A DNA stretch of 64,000 nt from NCBI GenBank assembly GCA_903831255.1, contig CAIKWZ010000043.1, positions 124,001 through 188,000 of the forward strand, read 5' to 3'. Positions 27,069 to 35,587 of the stretch are shown piece after piece (positions within the stretch are counted from its first letter, which is position 1; the number at the start of each line of letters is the position of its first letter). Made by a program: the position numbers and the translations under genes. Below the pieces are notes generated by a model. That model did no database searches and had not been told where the DNA came from. It saw only the letters and a program-made list of their open reading frames with translations. Source of the DNA: an uncultured Alphaproteobacteria bacterium. GTDB taxonomy: Bacteria; Pseudomonadota; Alphaproteobacteria; Caulobacterales; Hyphomonadaceae.

Positions 27069-28226
27069 TCAATCAGGACGAGTGTCCGGCGCTCTGAGGC
27101 TTGGCGGCAATCCGCCAAGTCCCAGTGCGGACGTCACATCTCTCCAGTCGATGAGTTTGAAGTTCTGCTGGCCGGCGAGCGGCCCATCCTCATCATCGTG
27201 GACAGCGATGACGCCATTCGGGAAACGCGAAAAAGCGGTCGACCAGGCTGCGACCCCGTCCGTGCTGCTCACGCCGTCGAAGCGCTCTGAGGCGACGATA
27301 GTAAAGCGGCCCCGATAGATCGGCGCGCCGGCATCGAGCTCAAAGACCGGAAAGGTGCTGTCTCCCTGGCTTGAGACGATCAGGTAGGTCCTCTCGCCAT
27401 CTCTCATGAGAGCCATGCCCTCCGTGTCCGCTCTCAGGCGCACATTATCGACCTCTGCGATGAGCACAGGAGTGTCCACCCCGAGGGAGCGGAGATCAAA
27501 GCTCCACACTCCACGTCCTTCTTCTCCCACATAGAGGCGCTCGGCCCGCTCGTCGATCACGCAGCCTTCGAGCTGGCTGGAAAGACGCAGTGTCCGCGGG
27601 GCGCCGAGGGTGGGCCTGTCTGATCCGAGGATCAGAGGCCAGACGTGCGCCTCGCCCTTTTTGGTGGTGACCACGAGCCGGATAATCCCTTCCGATCCCC
27701 GGCCCATGCAGACGCCATAAGGTTCGAGACCCGGCGTCGGCAAAAATGCATACTCGCGGGTCGCAAGAGTGAGCGGATCTGTAAGAAACAGGTAGATCCC
27801 GAAGCGGCCAGGGCCGTCGCTCGAGGCGCCCACAAGTACCATCCTCTGTCCATCGACCGTGACATCATCGACCAGATCGACGTTGACCAGGGGGCCTACG
27901 GGTAGAAACTGCCGGACGGAGCCGTCGACGCCAAAGACGTATAGGCCAAGTGATTTGTCGGTTCCGAAGATGAGCCCGCGCGACGGATCTGAGGGATCGG
28001 ACCAGAGGGCGGGATCATCTGCATCGACAGCTGGATTATCAGCGACAAAGGTTTCAAGGCGCGAAACCACCGGACGCGGAGGATCGCCCAGGGCTGAGAG
28101 GCCCTGAGTCGGCTCGGGCTCAGCGCTCATGCATCCGCACAACAACGCCAGCCCAAGCGCCATAGGCGAAGGGGCGGACGAAGAGCTCGCAACGCGCTGT
28201 CCCTTATAGCGCTTCTCATTCTCCAT
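27069..28226 (-). CDS. Beta-propeller 3-phytase, lipid-anchored
   Basis: A 385-residue protein with a lipobox at residues 29-32 (LCGC) and a single phytase domain of the six-bladed beta-propeller type. The signature VDADDPALWSDPSDPSRGLIFGTDKSLGLYVF near residues 65-100 is diagnostic, with further calcium-site acids in DLVDDVTV, EPYGVCMG, QLEGCVIDE and ADTEGMAL. It releases phosphate from phytate in a calcium-dependent way, at the cell surface. A Pho-box-like site lies about 200 nt upstream (28428-28445). The N-terminus up to residue 20 is longer than usual before the hydrophobic stretch. Confidence 0.9.
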   Translation of the reverse strand: MENEKRYKGQRVASSSSAPSPMALGLALLCGCMSAEPEPTQGLSALGDPPRPVVSRLETFVADNPAVDADDPALWSDPSDPSRGLIFGTDKSLGLYVFGVDGSVRQFLPVGPLVNVDLVDDVTVDGQRMVLVGASSDGPGRFGIYLFLTDPLTLATREYAFLPTPGLEPYGVCMGRGSEGIIRLVVTTKKGEAHVWPLILGSDRPTLGAPRTLRLSSQLEGCVIDERAERLYVGEEGRGVWSFDLRSLGVDTPVLIAEVDNVRLRADTEGMALMRDGERTYLIVSSQGDSTFPVFELDAGAPIYRGRFTIVASERFDGVSSTDGVAAWSTAFSRFPNGVIAVHDDEDGPLAGQQNFKLIDWRDVTSALGLGGLPPSLRAPDTRPD

Positions 28227-28318
28227 GGGCCCTCGACCGGTTCCTGTCTGCTTGTGGTCACCTCCCCGATCCGGAGAGGTCTAAAGCTCTGAGTGAAGAC
28301 CTGAACCTATTCACGGTC

Positions 28319-28340
28319 CCGATCCATTTTGTCGGATCGG
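28319..28340 (-). terminator. Short hairpin upstream of the phytase gene
   Basis: CCGATCC and GGATCGG pair perfectly around ATTTTGTC. Placed downstream of the minus-strand esterase gene, it could end that transcript or act in the phytase leader. No T-run follows in either direction. Confidence 0.35.
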
Positions 28341-28427
28341 TTCCGATACCTGATCTCGTCCCGCCCCGCGAAGGTCTCAACGCTCGGGAGCGTTATCCAT
28401 AGACTGCGTCAGTGAGTTGATGGTTTT

Positions 28428-28445
28428 GTCGCAGTTTGATGACAT
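28428..28445 (-). promoter_or_regulatory. Pho-box-like site upstream of the phytase
   Basis: On the minus strand, ATGTCAT then CAAA then CTGCGAC have the 7-4-7 layout of a PhoB site (consensus CTGTCAT, four A/T-rich bases, CTGTCAC). One mismatch in the first half and two in the second make it a weak match. It stands about 200 nt before the phytase start. Confidence 0.4.
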
Positions 28446-28549
28446 TCGTGCGGACGACCGGATGGAGCGCCCGTCGTTTCGTCTTCTATTCAATCTTGCG
28501 ACGCCCAAAGCCCGCGCGGGACCGGATCCTCAGACGATCGATATCAACT

Positions 28550-29968
28550 TTACCGGGCGCCAGGCTGGCTGGCGGCGGCTGCGTCCAGGGCTTCCTTGCG
28601 GAAGTTGGTCCGAACGCCGCTGTCGATCCCGAACTCCATCAGCTGATCTCGCGCCGGATCGTATTGGGGCCAGGCCGGTCCGCTCTCACACGCCGGCGCG
28701 CCGGTCTTGGCGAATGCAGTCCAGCAGGAGTGCATCAGGCGAGCCATGGCTCGGTCCTCGTCAGCGCTCGCCGCCTCGCCGCCGGGGCGCATTGCTCCTC
28801 CGAACACATAGCTGATTTCCGAAGCGTGGGCGGCGCCCGGAGACTCAGGGCCGCGCCGTGCGGATCCGACATAGGAGAAGAAGTAGAGCCAGCTCGGTTC
28901 GCCGTCGGCTGACTGGCGGGCTATGAAGCGCGCCGGAGCGCCCGCCATTGAGTTGGTCCAGTCGGTCTGTGCGGCGCGATCCTTGAGTTCAGGACGAAGG
29001 GAGGCTTCGTAGCTGTTCGAGCCGACGATCGTTCTAATGTCCATCGTGCGCTTCCCCGCCATGGCGGAGAAGGAGCTTTCAGTCATGAAACGACCATCGA
29101 CGATCGGAAAACGTGATCCGTTCGCAGCCGCCGCCAGAGCCTCGGCGGATAATGCGCGCATGTCTGCAAGCGATGCGTTCGCCTGGCCGCCGGCTCTCGC
29201 GATGAGGGCTGCGCCATCCTCCTCGGCTTTCGACAGGGTGTCTCCGTCGCCCCACCGGATGTTCGACTGCAGGATCGCCTGATTGAAGAGACCTCTGGAG
29301 GTCTTGAGTCCCAGCAGGGCGTAAATGTCGATGGCGCCTGCCGATTCCCCGAACACCGTCACACGATTTTTGTCGCCGCCGAAGGCTCCGATATTAGCCT
29401 GCACCCACTGGAGGGCCGCTGTCTGATCCATAAGGCCGTAATTTGCCAGCGGAGCATCAGGCGCAGAGGCCTTCGTGATGGCGGGATGGGCGAAGAAACC
29501 GAACGCGCCCATACGATAATTGAGGGTCACCGTTACAACGCCGTCGCGGGCGAACGCGGCCCCGTTATAGATCGATCCGGCGCCGTTGAGGTTGGAGCCG
29601 CCATGGATCCAGACCATGACGGGCGCGTTTTTCGCTCCGACCGGAGCGTAGACGTTGAGATAGAGACAGTCCTCGGAGGCTACCGGTCCGTTGCGGGAGG
29701 CCTGCATGCAGGCGGGTGAGAATTGAAGGGCTTCCCGCTCTCCCGTCCACGAGGCGACCGGCTGCGGCGGCGCCCAGCGTCGCTCTCCGACCGGCGCCGC
29801 GGCGTAGGGAACGCCTTTGTAGCTGGCCACTCCGTCCGTCGCATCGCCGACCAGGATGCCGCTGGCGGTTTGCGTTCGGATCGGTTCGGCGATCGCGGTC
29901 TGAACCGAGGAGCCCAGCACAAGGCCGAATGCCAGAAAGGCGAATGCGCTCCGTCGAATGAAGGTCAT
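28550..29968 (-). CDS. Type-B carboxylesterase, secreted
   Basis: A 472-residue paralogue of the esterase at 25315. Signal peptide MTFIRRSAFAFLAFGLVLGS...TAIA, no lipobox. Triad residues are the serine in FGESAGAID, the glutamate in GSNSYEASL and the histidine in GAAHASEISYVF. SEDCLYLNVYAP and MVWIHGGSNLNG are conserved. ATG 29968 has GAGGGAGAGAG upstream; an upstream in-frame ATG at 30121 would add 51 residues before the signal peptide and is rejected. It lacks the lipid anchor of its paralogue, so it may be a free periplasmic or secreted form. Substrate unknown. Confidence 0.88.
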   Translation of the reverse strand: MTFIRRSAFAFLAFGLVLGSSVQTAIAEPIRTQTASGILVGDATDGVASYKGVPYAAAPVGERRWAPPQPVASWTGEREALQFSPACMQASRNGPVASEDCLYLNVYAPVGAKNAPVMVWIHGGSNLNGAGSIYNGAAFARDGVVTVTLNYRMGAFGFFAHPAITKASAPDAPLANYGLMDQTAALQWVQANIGAFGGDKNRVTVFGESAGAIDIYALLGLKTSRGLFNQAILQSNIRWGDGDTLSKAEEDGAALIARAGGQANASLADMRALSAEALAAAANGSRFPIVDGRFMTESSFSAMAGKRTMDIRTIVGSNSYEASLRPELKDRAAQTDWTNSMAGAPARFIARQSADGEPSWLYFFSYVGSARRGPESPGAAHASEISYVFGGAMRPGGEAASADEDRAMARLMHSCWTAFAKTGAPACESGPAWPQYDPARDQLMEFGIDSGVRTNFRKEALDAAAASQPGAR

Positions 29969-30238
29969 GTCTCTCTCCCTCGAAGCCAGCTGTTCATGTC
30001 CCGGCTTTTCGTAATGATTAGGCGGTCTTTTCCCGCTGACCATGTTTTTTTCCAGAAGCGGACCCGGAATGGGGACTTGCAGGAACACCCGGAGGGCGCA
30101 GCGCTTAATCGTTCGCCTCATGGGATAGGACGGCCATATCTGGATGCGCTGGCCCGCAGGTGAACGTGCCTGGCGCGCGCAAGGGCCATCAGGGTCCGAG
30201 GTTGGAGGCTGAGGACGCCGCTCGTAAAAGCAGTGGTA

Positions 30239-30263
30239 AGCCGGGGCGGGGTGCGCCCCGGCT
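30239..30263 (-). terminator. Strong hairpin after the dienelactone-hydrolase gene
   Basis: Ten-base arms 30239-30248 and 30254-30263 (AGCCGGGGCG/CGCCCCGGCT) pair perfectly around five bases, starting 8 nt beyond the stop of the minus-strand gene. Downstream on that strand is TTACC...CTGCTTTTA, a weak T-rich tail. The best terminator candidate in this part. Confidence 0.7.
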
Positions 30264-30270
30264 CAGAGGA

Positions 30271-31146
30271 TCATGCGAGGGCGGTTTCGAAGAGCGCGAG
30301 CATACGGCTCCACGCCTTCTCGGCGGAGGCTTCATTGTAGACAGCTGAATCGATCGCGCACCAGCCATGCATCGCTCCGGTGTAGACCTCGATCTCCGCA
30401 GGCAGCTTGGCCGCGTCGAAGGCCTCTCGCAGCGTCGTCTTCGCGGCCGGGTCTGACTTATCGTCATTGTCGGCGATTGCGATCAGATAGCTGGCTTTCA
30501 TGGTGGGAACGAGCAGGTGCGGACTGTCGGCGTTCTTGGTTGCAAGTCCGCCGCCGTGGAAGGATCCGCCCGCGCCAATACGGTCGGGGACCGCCGCCGC
30601 AGTTCTCATCGTCATCGGACCGCCCATGCAGTAGCCGGTCGTGCCGATCTTGCGCTTCGTATCGACGGACTTCTGGCTGTCGAGGAATTTGACGAAAGCG
30701 ACGGCATCGGTGCGGTTGGTAGCGGGCGTCAGCGACTGATAAAGCGGCATCAGGACAGCGCGGGTCGCAGGATCCTGGAAGCTCGCGCCTTCGGCTGTGA
30801 CCGGGGCCTGCGCCTTGCGATAATAGGGGTTTACGACGAGCACCGAGTACCCGGACTGGGCAAGCCGCTTGCCCATGATCCTGAAGCCGGTCCGCAGACC
30901 CAGGATATCCGGCCAGACGATGATCGCAGGATGCTTCCCTCCTGCCGGATGAACGAAGTAGCAGTCCGCCACGCCATCGGGCGTCTGAACCTTGACTTCG
31001 GCTTCGACGATCTCCTGCGCGTTTGCCGGGGGCGTGGCGCAGGCGGCCAGCATGGCGGCCGACAGCACGGTGAAGCCGCGACGCGACAGATCGCCGGATG
31101 ATTTCAGAAACTCTTCGTTGTCCTGAACGGTATGTTCATCACACAT
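30271..31146 (-). CDS. Dienelactone-hydrolase-family protein, exported
   Basis: A 291-residue alpha/beta-hydrolase. LSRRGFTVLSAAMLAACA near residues 22-38 looks like a twin-arginine signal, with a possible lipobox cysteine. The DLH nucleophile is cysteine in TTGYCMGGPM, the aspartate is probably in AIADNDDKSD and the histidine in GAMHGWCAID. DLH proteins cleave dienelactone or act as general esterases; here the exact substrate is unknown. ATG 31146 is used, as GGTGGAG lies 7 nt upstream; ATG 31158 is the other choice. It ends at a strong hairpin. A 44-bp palindrome lies in its upstream region. Confidence 0.85.
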   Translation of the reverse strand: MCDEHTVQDNEEFLKSSGDLSRRGFTVLSAAMLAACATPPANAQEIVEAEVKVQTPDGVADCYFVHPAGGKHPAIIVWPDILGLRTGFRIMGKRLAQSGYSVLVVNPYYRKAQAPVTAEGASFQDPATRAVLMPLYQSLTPATNRTDAVAFVKFLDSQKSVDTKRKIGTTGYCMGGPMTMRTAAAVPDRIGAGGSFHGGGLATKNADSPHLLVPTMKASYLIAIADNDDKSDPAAKTTLREAFDAAKLPAEIEVYTGAMHGWCAIDSAVYNEASAEKAWSRMLALFETALA

Positions 31147-31190
31147 GTCGATCTCCACCCTGCTGCATCCGGCGTCGTTGAGCGGCCGGA

Positions 31191-31234
31191 CAATTGCCGT
31201 GAGCCTACACAGGCCCCGTTAGGCTCGGCAATTG
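31191..31234. repeat. Large imperfect palindrome upstream of the dienelactone-hydrolase gene
   Basis: Arm 31191-31207 (CAATTGCCG, two-base bulge TG, AGCCTA) pairs with 31220-31234 (TAGGCT, CGGCAATTG) around a 12-nt loop: 15 bp of pairing with one bulge. It lies about 45 nt upstream of ATG 31146 and downstream of mliC. It may be an operator, a leader stem-loop or a repeat element. I saw no second copy in this window. Confidence 0.6.
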
Positions 31235-31284
31235 AAAATTCGGGTCGTGACAACCTCGTGAGCAGGTCCGCCTCACCCTTCGGT

Positions 31285-31305
31285 CGCCGGAAAACCCATC
31301 CGGCG
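31285..31305 (-). terminator. Hairpin after the mliC-like gene
   Basis: CGCCGG (31285-31290) and CCGGCG (31300-31305) flank a nine-base loop, 9 nt past the stop on the minus strand. The loop holds TTTT on that strand but no T-run follows the stem. A probable end of the gsp-mliC transcript. Confidence 0.5.
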
Positions 31306-31313
31306 GGAGGCGA

Positions 31314-31667
31314 TCAGTGGCTATGCCCGCCGCGGCCGCAGGACAGATGGCGTTCGTGTCCCTCCATCCACATCAGCTGCACTCCGGCGCTCCATACGAG
31401 GGTCCGGGCGCCGTCGCTCCAGGTGATACGCACCGGTCCTGGTTCGAGGGGCTGGATGGGAAGGGCGTGACGTCCGCCCTCGAGGGCGACCACGGCGACG
31501 GAGCCCGCGGCATCGCTTGTGAATGCGATGGCCATCTCTTCCCCGCCCGCGCACTTGAAACGGGAAGCCTCGCGCATGTCGATGTCGGCCCCGGGAGGCG
31601 CGGCGAGGGCTCCGGGCGCCAAGAGGGCGAAGCTAAGCGCTGCGATTTGCAGGCGGGAGAGAGGCAT
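31314..31667 (-). CDS. MliC-like periplasmic protein (possible lysozyme inhibitor)
   Basis: A 117-residue exported protein (signal MPLSRLQIAALSFALLAPGALA). The body has two cysteines (FKCAGG and HLSCGRG) that would form the disulfide of the MliC/PliC fold. The pattern WSDGARTLVWSAGVQLMWMEGH recalls the SGxRY...WxxG motif of inhibitors of c-type lysozyme, although SGxRY reads DGART. It therefore may be a divergent member. The C-terminus ends in HSH. It follows gspN on the same strand after 147 nt and could be cotranscribed. Confidence 0.6.
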   Translation of the reverse strand: MPLSRLQIAALSFALLAPGALAAPPGADIDMREASRFKCAGGEEMAIAFTSDAAGSVAVVALEGGRHALPIQPLEPGPVRITWSDGARTLVWSAGVQLMWMEGHERHLSCGRGGHSH

Positions 31668-31814
31668 GCCGGCAGGTCCTTTCCTGGCAAAGCCGCCTCC
31701 ACCGGGCCTGGGCAGGCTGGCCGGGGCGTCATGTCGACAGAGTTGACCGAAGCGGAAGGTTCGTCAAACCGGATTTATGGAGGGGTGTCCAAGCGGGCGC
31801 TCCGCCCTGACGGT

Positions 31815-32456
31815 TCAGGGGACGAGTGAAGAGAAAAGGGCCTTGAGGGTCGGGTCGTCCGTCTCCGCGGAGATGGACGGCTCTCCACCCGGACCCATGC
31901 GAAACGAAAGCTGCGCGCGCGCCTGCGACCCCTCAAGGCCGGCGTCTGCAACAATCACCCCGTTCAGGCATGCGATCGGGCCGCGAACGGCCCCGGGAAG
32001 CCGCGATCCGTCATCCTCCAGGCGGAATTCGCCACTCGCCTCGAGGCATCCGGTGGACGTGAAACGTCCTGCCCCGCCATTCACCCGGAGAATCAGGCCC
32101 TGAGGAACGTTGGCGAGCAGACCTGACAGGTCGGTCGCGACGGTGACATTCTCGACCAAAGCGCCCTGACCATCGACCCCAACGCGGAATGATCGCACGG
32201 GGCCCGAGGCGGAGACGTTCATCCTGACCGTGCCCTGCAGCAGACTGAGGGGATCGAGTGAGAGTTTCATGTCGCCAAGCGCGATCCCGCCGAGGCTGAC
32301 CGTCGTCAGGGTTCCTGACCAGATGGTTCCGGAGGCGCGGACCACAGACAGCCCGGGGGCCCGCTCCAGGAGAGGCCCGGCCACCAGGCTGAGGGGAGCA
32401 AGGGCGATGCAAAACACGATGAAGGTGACGAGCAGGGCAAGCCAGCGGAGTCCCAT
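31815..32456 (-). CDS. gspN: Type II secretion system protein N
   Basis: A 213-residue protein with one N-terminal membrane helix (LALLVTFIVFCIALAPLSLVAG) and a periplasmic beta domain beginning VVRASGTIWSGTL, the GspN signature. GspN is an accessory inner-membrane part present in only some T2SSs. Its ATG overlaps the gspM stop by one base (TGATG). It is the last gsp gene of the operon. Confidence 0.88.
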   Translation of the reverse strand: MGLRWLALLVTFIVFCIALAPLSLVAGPLLERAPGLSVVRASGTIWSGTLTTVSLGGIALGDMKLSLDPLSLLQGTVRMNVSASGPVRSFRVGVDGQGALVENVTVATDLSGLLANVPQGLILRVNGGAGRFTSTGCLEASGEFRLEDDGSRLPGAVRGPIACLNGVIVADAGLEGSQARAQLSFRMGPGGEPSISAETDDPTLKALFSSLVP

Positions 32457-32938
32457 CAGATAAGTCCTTCACTGAGACGGATGCGGGCGGTCACTCCGGC
32501 GCCGGATGCGCGCTCGATCGTCAGGGCTTCCAGGCTGAGGCCTGTCCGTTCGCCGGCGATCTCGATCCATGCGAGAACGGCCGCTGACGAGGGTGAAGCC
32601 AGCGTGATCGCAAGGCCGGCCTCGTCCCGATCTGCGCCCAGGAGCTGAACGCCCGTCTGTGCGGACACCTCCTGCAGAGTGATGGTCAGCGTCTCGCCGG
32701 CTGCTGAGGCTCTGGCGGCGCGCTGCGCGCGGATCATCGCCGAAAGCGACTGCGCGTCAGCGAGGTCCGAGGCGGCGAGGCGGCTGCGATCCGAGGCGCT
32801 GCGCTCGGCGGCGACCCCTGGAGACCAGAGGCCGTAATACAGCCCCGACGGTATGGCCAGAGCGAGGGCCAAGGCGATGAGGAGCCGTTCGCGCGGACTG
32901 CGCTGCGACCAGCCTTTTTGGATCAGCGAGGACATCAT
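32456..32938 (-). CDS. gspM: Type II secretion system protein M
   Basis: A 160-residue bitopic protein. SPRERLLIALALALAIPSGLYYGLW is the cytoplasmic-end signature and membrane helix, followed by a coiled region and a ferredoxin-like periplasmic domain ending ITLQEVSAQTGV...ARIRLSEGLI. GspM partners GspL on the inner-membrane platform. ATG 32938 overlaps the gspL stop as ATGA; the longer open frame upstream only shadows gspL. Confidence 0.88.
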   Translation of the reverse strand: MMSSLIQKGWSQRSPRERLLIALALALAIPSGLYYGLWSPGVAAERSASDRSRLAASDLADAQSLSAMIRAQRAARASAAGETLTITLQEVSAQTGVQLLGADRDEAGLAITLASPSSAAVLAWIEIAGERTGLSLEALTIERASGAGVTARIRLSEGLI

Positions 32939-34017
32939 GGCGCGCTCCGGACCTGGAATTCCAGAAAGTCGGGGCGCTCGGCGACCGGAGAGACCGGATC
33001 CGTCATCTCGGCGCCGGAAGCTGTAAGAGACGCTCGCAAGCCGGAAAAGTCTGTTCCCGAAGCCGCTTCGAGCCGCACCGTCAGCGCCTCCCCGGCTCGT
33101 CCCTCGAGAGCGATCATGCGCACGGAAGGAAGCTTCCCCAGCTCCGCGATCAGGACCCGGCTCAGCGTCGTCATCCGCTTGCCGTTGAGATGAGAGGTCA
33201 TCTGCTCGGCCAGCTGCGCCCGGGCGTTCACCAGTTTTGCGCCTGTCGGCAGAGTTCCGAGCGCCAGATCTGCCGCGGCCCTGCGAAGGGACGCAGCCTG
33301 CCCATCCTGGCGAATGGCCGAGACCATGGGGATGGCCGCAGTGATCGCCCCGGCGAGGATCAGACCGGCGGCCAGACGCTGCAGGGCGCCAGCGTGCCTC
33401 GAGGCCTCGATCCGGCCGAGGGCCGGATCGAAGTGAAGCTCGGTCAGGAGACGTCCCGAACGTATCGCCTCCCGAACCTCCGTCTCGAGGTCGCGCTCCG
33501 CGACGGTCTGCCCGCTGAACAGGATGCGGGAGAGATCCTCTTCGCAGGCAAAGCCCCGCTCGGATCCTCTTGCAATGAGCCTGTCCTCGCGCAGGGCCGC
33601 TGACCACTCCGATGCGGAGGGCTCCTGTAAAAGAAGACATTCGGGCATGATGCGGTCGGGAACAAAGCCCCGTGCGCGGGCCGCGGCAAGCTGGGCTTCC
33701 AGATCCCGCCTTGAAGCGACGCTGACCAGGGCCATGCCCCCGGTCGCCGGTCCGAGGGCGACAACGCATCCCTCAGGCGGTTCTGCAAGATCGTCGGCCA
33801 GATCGAGGAGTGCGGCGGCTCTTTGCTGCGCCGGCGTCTCCCCGCGAAGCGTCATCCGACGGACCGGGCATGTCTCTCCGGGCGCCACGAGAATGCACAG
33901 GCGCCCTTTTCCTGCAGGGGGTCGTTCTGCATGCTGGACTGTTCCTGATGCGGTCGACCAGACATAGCGCCATGCGCCGCCTGCGACCGGGGGGAGGGCG
34001 AGACAGACTGGCGTCAT
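32935..34017 (-). CDS. gspL: Type II secretion system protein L
   Basis: A 360-residue protein with an actin-like cytoplasmic domain (residues 1-230), a membrane helix (LAAGLILAGAITAAIPMVSAI) and a periplasmic domain with TTLSRVLIAELGKLPSVRM. It recruits the GspE ATPase to the membrane. ATG 34017 overlaps the gspK stop as ATGA; ATG 34032 is a less likely alternative. Confidence 0.88.
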   Translation of the reverse strand: MTPVCLALPPVAGGAWRYVWSTASGTVQHAERPPAGKGRLCILVAPGETCPVRRMTLRGETPAQQRAAALLDLADDLAEPPEGCVVALGPATGGMALVSVASRRDLEAQLAAARARGFVPDRIMPECLLLQEPSASEWSAALREDRLIARGSERGFACEEDLSRILFSGQTVAERDLETEVREAIRSGRLLTELHFDPALGRIEASRHAGALQRLAAGLILAGAITAAIPMVSAIRQDGQAASLRRAAADLALGTLPTGAKLVNARAQLAEQMTSHLNGKRMTTLSRVLIAELGKLPSVRMIALEGRAGEALTVRLEAASGTDFSGLRASLTASGAEMTDPVSPVAERPDFLEFQVRSAP

Positions 34018-35003
34018 GGCGCATCGCTCCATCGTCGTGCAATCGGCCGCGCGGCGCCGTCTCTAAGGTCCAGGATTTCGCTCATCACGATGTCGGCGTC
34101 CAGATGGGTGATCTCCGCCGTCAGTTCGATGAACCGGGTCTTCAGACTCAGGGCTTCCATCGCTTCCTGTGGGAGTTCCATACTCCTGAGTTCGCGATGA
34201 GCGAAGAACTCTCCAAGACTTTTCCAGCCCTCGGCGGGACGGCTCCTGAGCACTTCCTCCGCTGCGCCTTCAGACAGTCTCCCCAGAAGCGCAGCGGACA
34301 GGATCCTCGCCTGATCAGGGCTCAGAGTATTGATGCTGAGGGGCGAGGGGCCGGTGACGGGAAGGGTGCAGATATAGGGGCGCAGGAGCGCATAGATCTC
34401 TGGCGTGAACCCACGGATCGCCCGCAGTTCGGAGAGCTCGGAAAGGGGTTCTCCGCCGGTCAGGTATCGTCCGGCGCTCTGACGATAGGCGATATCGTCT
34501 CCCGTGACCGCCGAACTCGAAGAGGCCGTATCCATCCACGCTCCGAGCGCCGCCACCAGCTCCTCGGCCTGGACGCTGGAGATGCCGAGGCCGGTCATCA
34601 GTTCGCGCACCTGCGCCGATCCGGTGGGATTGATCGCGTAGATATCGCCCGCGCCGGAGACCACGCTGTTGAGGTTGATGCATGAGCCGCCATCAACAGC
34701 CGATATCCTCATCAGGCCCTGATCCAGCGGGAAGGCCGCCTGCAGGGGGCCGGCCGCCAGAAGCGCCGTGAGTTCACCGGATCGTTCAAGGCGCTGGGCG
34801 GATGAGCGGGCATAGGCGTCGGCTCCTATGGCCAGCCATTGCGCCTGCATCTGGCTGGACAGGTTGGCGTCGAGACGCTGCGTTCGTCTCATGGTCTCCA
34901 TCATCAGGGCGGCGAGCGAGGCGAGGGCGGCGACGATCACCAGCGCGGTCAGTAGGGCCGCTCCGCTTTGGGACGTGGACGGAAGTGTTCGTGTCGACCT
35001 CAT
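34014..35003 (-). CDS. gspK: Type II secretion system minor pseudopilin K
   Basis: A 329-residue large pseudopilin. The leader ends SQSG, followed by AALLTALVIVAALASL. As usual for GspK, there is no glutamate at position 5 of the mature form. The large globular domain includes LNSVVSGAGDIYAINPTGS and helix-hairpin-like ALLGRLSEGAAEEVL. It caps the pseudopilus tip with GspI and GspJ. Overlaps gspJ and gspL by 4 nt each. Confidence 0.92.
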   Translation of the reverse strand: MRSTRTLPSTSQSGAALLTALVIVAALASLAALMMETMRRTQRLDANLSSQMQAQWLAIGADAYARSSAQRLERSGELTALLAAGPLQAAFPLDQGLMRISAVDGGSCINLNSVVSGAGDIYAINPTGSAQVRELMTGLGISSVQAEELVAALGAWMDTASSSSAVTGDDIAYRQSAGRYLTGGEPLSELSELRAIRGFTPEIYALLRPYICTLPVTGPSPLSINTLSPDQARILSAALLGRLSEGAAEEVLRSRPAEGWKSLGEFFAHRELRSMELPQEAMEALSLKTRFIELTAEITHLDADIVMSEILDLRDGAARPIARRWSDAP

Positions 35004-35587
35004 GCGCCGCCCCCGGGAATGAGGAAGAGCTGATCGAAGTCGCCGTCAGGCCCGAGATCGATCCGCAGACGCACAGCCCGTGGAAGGGGCCGTTCAGGAG
35101 AGCCTGGCCATCCTGAGACCCATTCATCTCCTTCCAGATAGCTGAGGGTCACAGCCCGAACTCCTGTCAGGAGAGGCTGGGTGGAGGCGGGCGGCGCGCC
35201 GTCGACGAACCGGCGGGACCGTCGCTCGATCACGCCTGCCTCGATGCGGTACTCGACGCTCTGCACGTCCGGTCGATCGTCCGCAACCAGACCATTTGCG
35301 CCGCGTCGCACGAGCGAGAGGAAAGCCCCCTCACCCTGAAGGCTCCGTCCCTGGAGGGCGGTCTGTGGCTTGCTCCCGTCCTCGGCCCGGGCTCGCCGGC
35401 TGGCCGCCTGGGTGAGGTCGAAGGAGAGCGCCGCCTGCAGACGCACCAGCTCGCCTGTGCGCAGCTCCCGCGTTTCAATCGTCTCCCGCGCATCCATGGC
35501 GTAGCCCGTCAGAAAGACGGATCCGACCGCCAGCAGCGACAGTGCGGCCATGGCGACAAGCAGTTCGACGAGCGAAAATCCTTTCAT
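35000..35587 (-). CDS. gspJ: Type II secretion system minor pseudopilin J
   Basis: A 195-residue pseudopilin with the short leader MKG and cleavage before FSLVELLVAMAALSLLAVGS, which has the conserved glutamate at position 5. The body holds VEYRIEAGVIERRSRRF and the C-terminal LRIDLGPDGDFDQLFLIPG. It forms part of the pseudopilus tip. Its start overlaps the gspI stop as ATGA. Confidence 0.92.
   Translation of the reverse strand: MKGFSLVELLVAMAALSLLAVGSVFLTGYAMDARETIETRELRTGELVRLQAALSFDLTQAASRRARAEDGSKPQTALQGRSLQGEGAFLSLVRRGANGLVADDRPDVQSVEYRIEAGVIERRSRRFVDGAPPASTQPLLTGVRAVTLSYLEGDEWVSGWPGSPERPLPRAVRLRIDLGPDGDFDQLFLIPGGGA

Larger units (their letters stand above)
28227..28549. other. Intergenic region upstream of the phytase
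   Basis: No gene is supported. It holds a perfect 7-bp stem (CCGATCC 28319-28325, GGATCGG 28334-28340, loop of eight) and a Pho-box-like site at 28428-28445. The region must also carry the phytase promoter and the end of the second esterase transcript. Confidence 0.5.
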
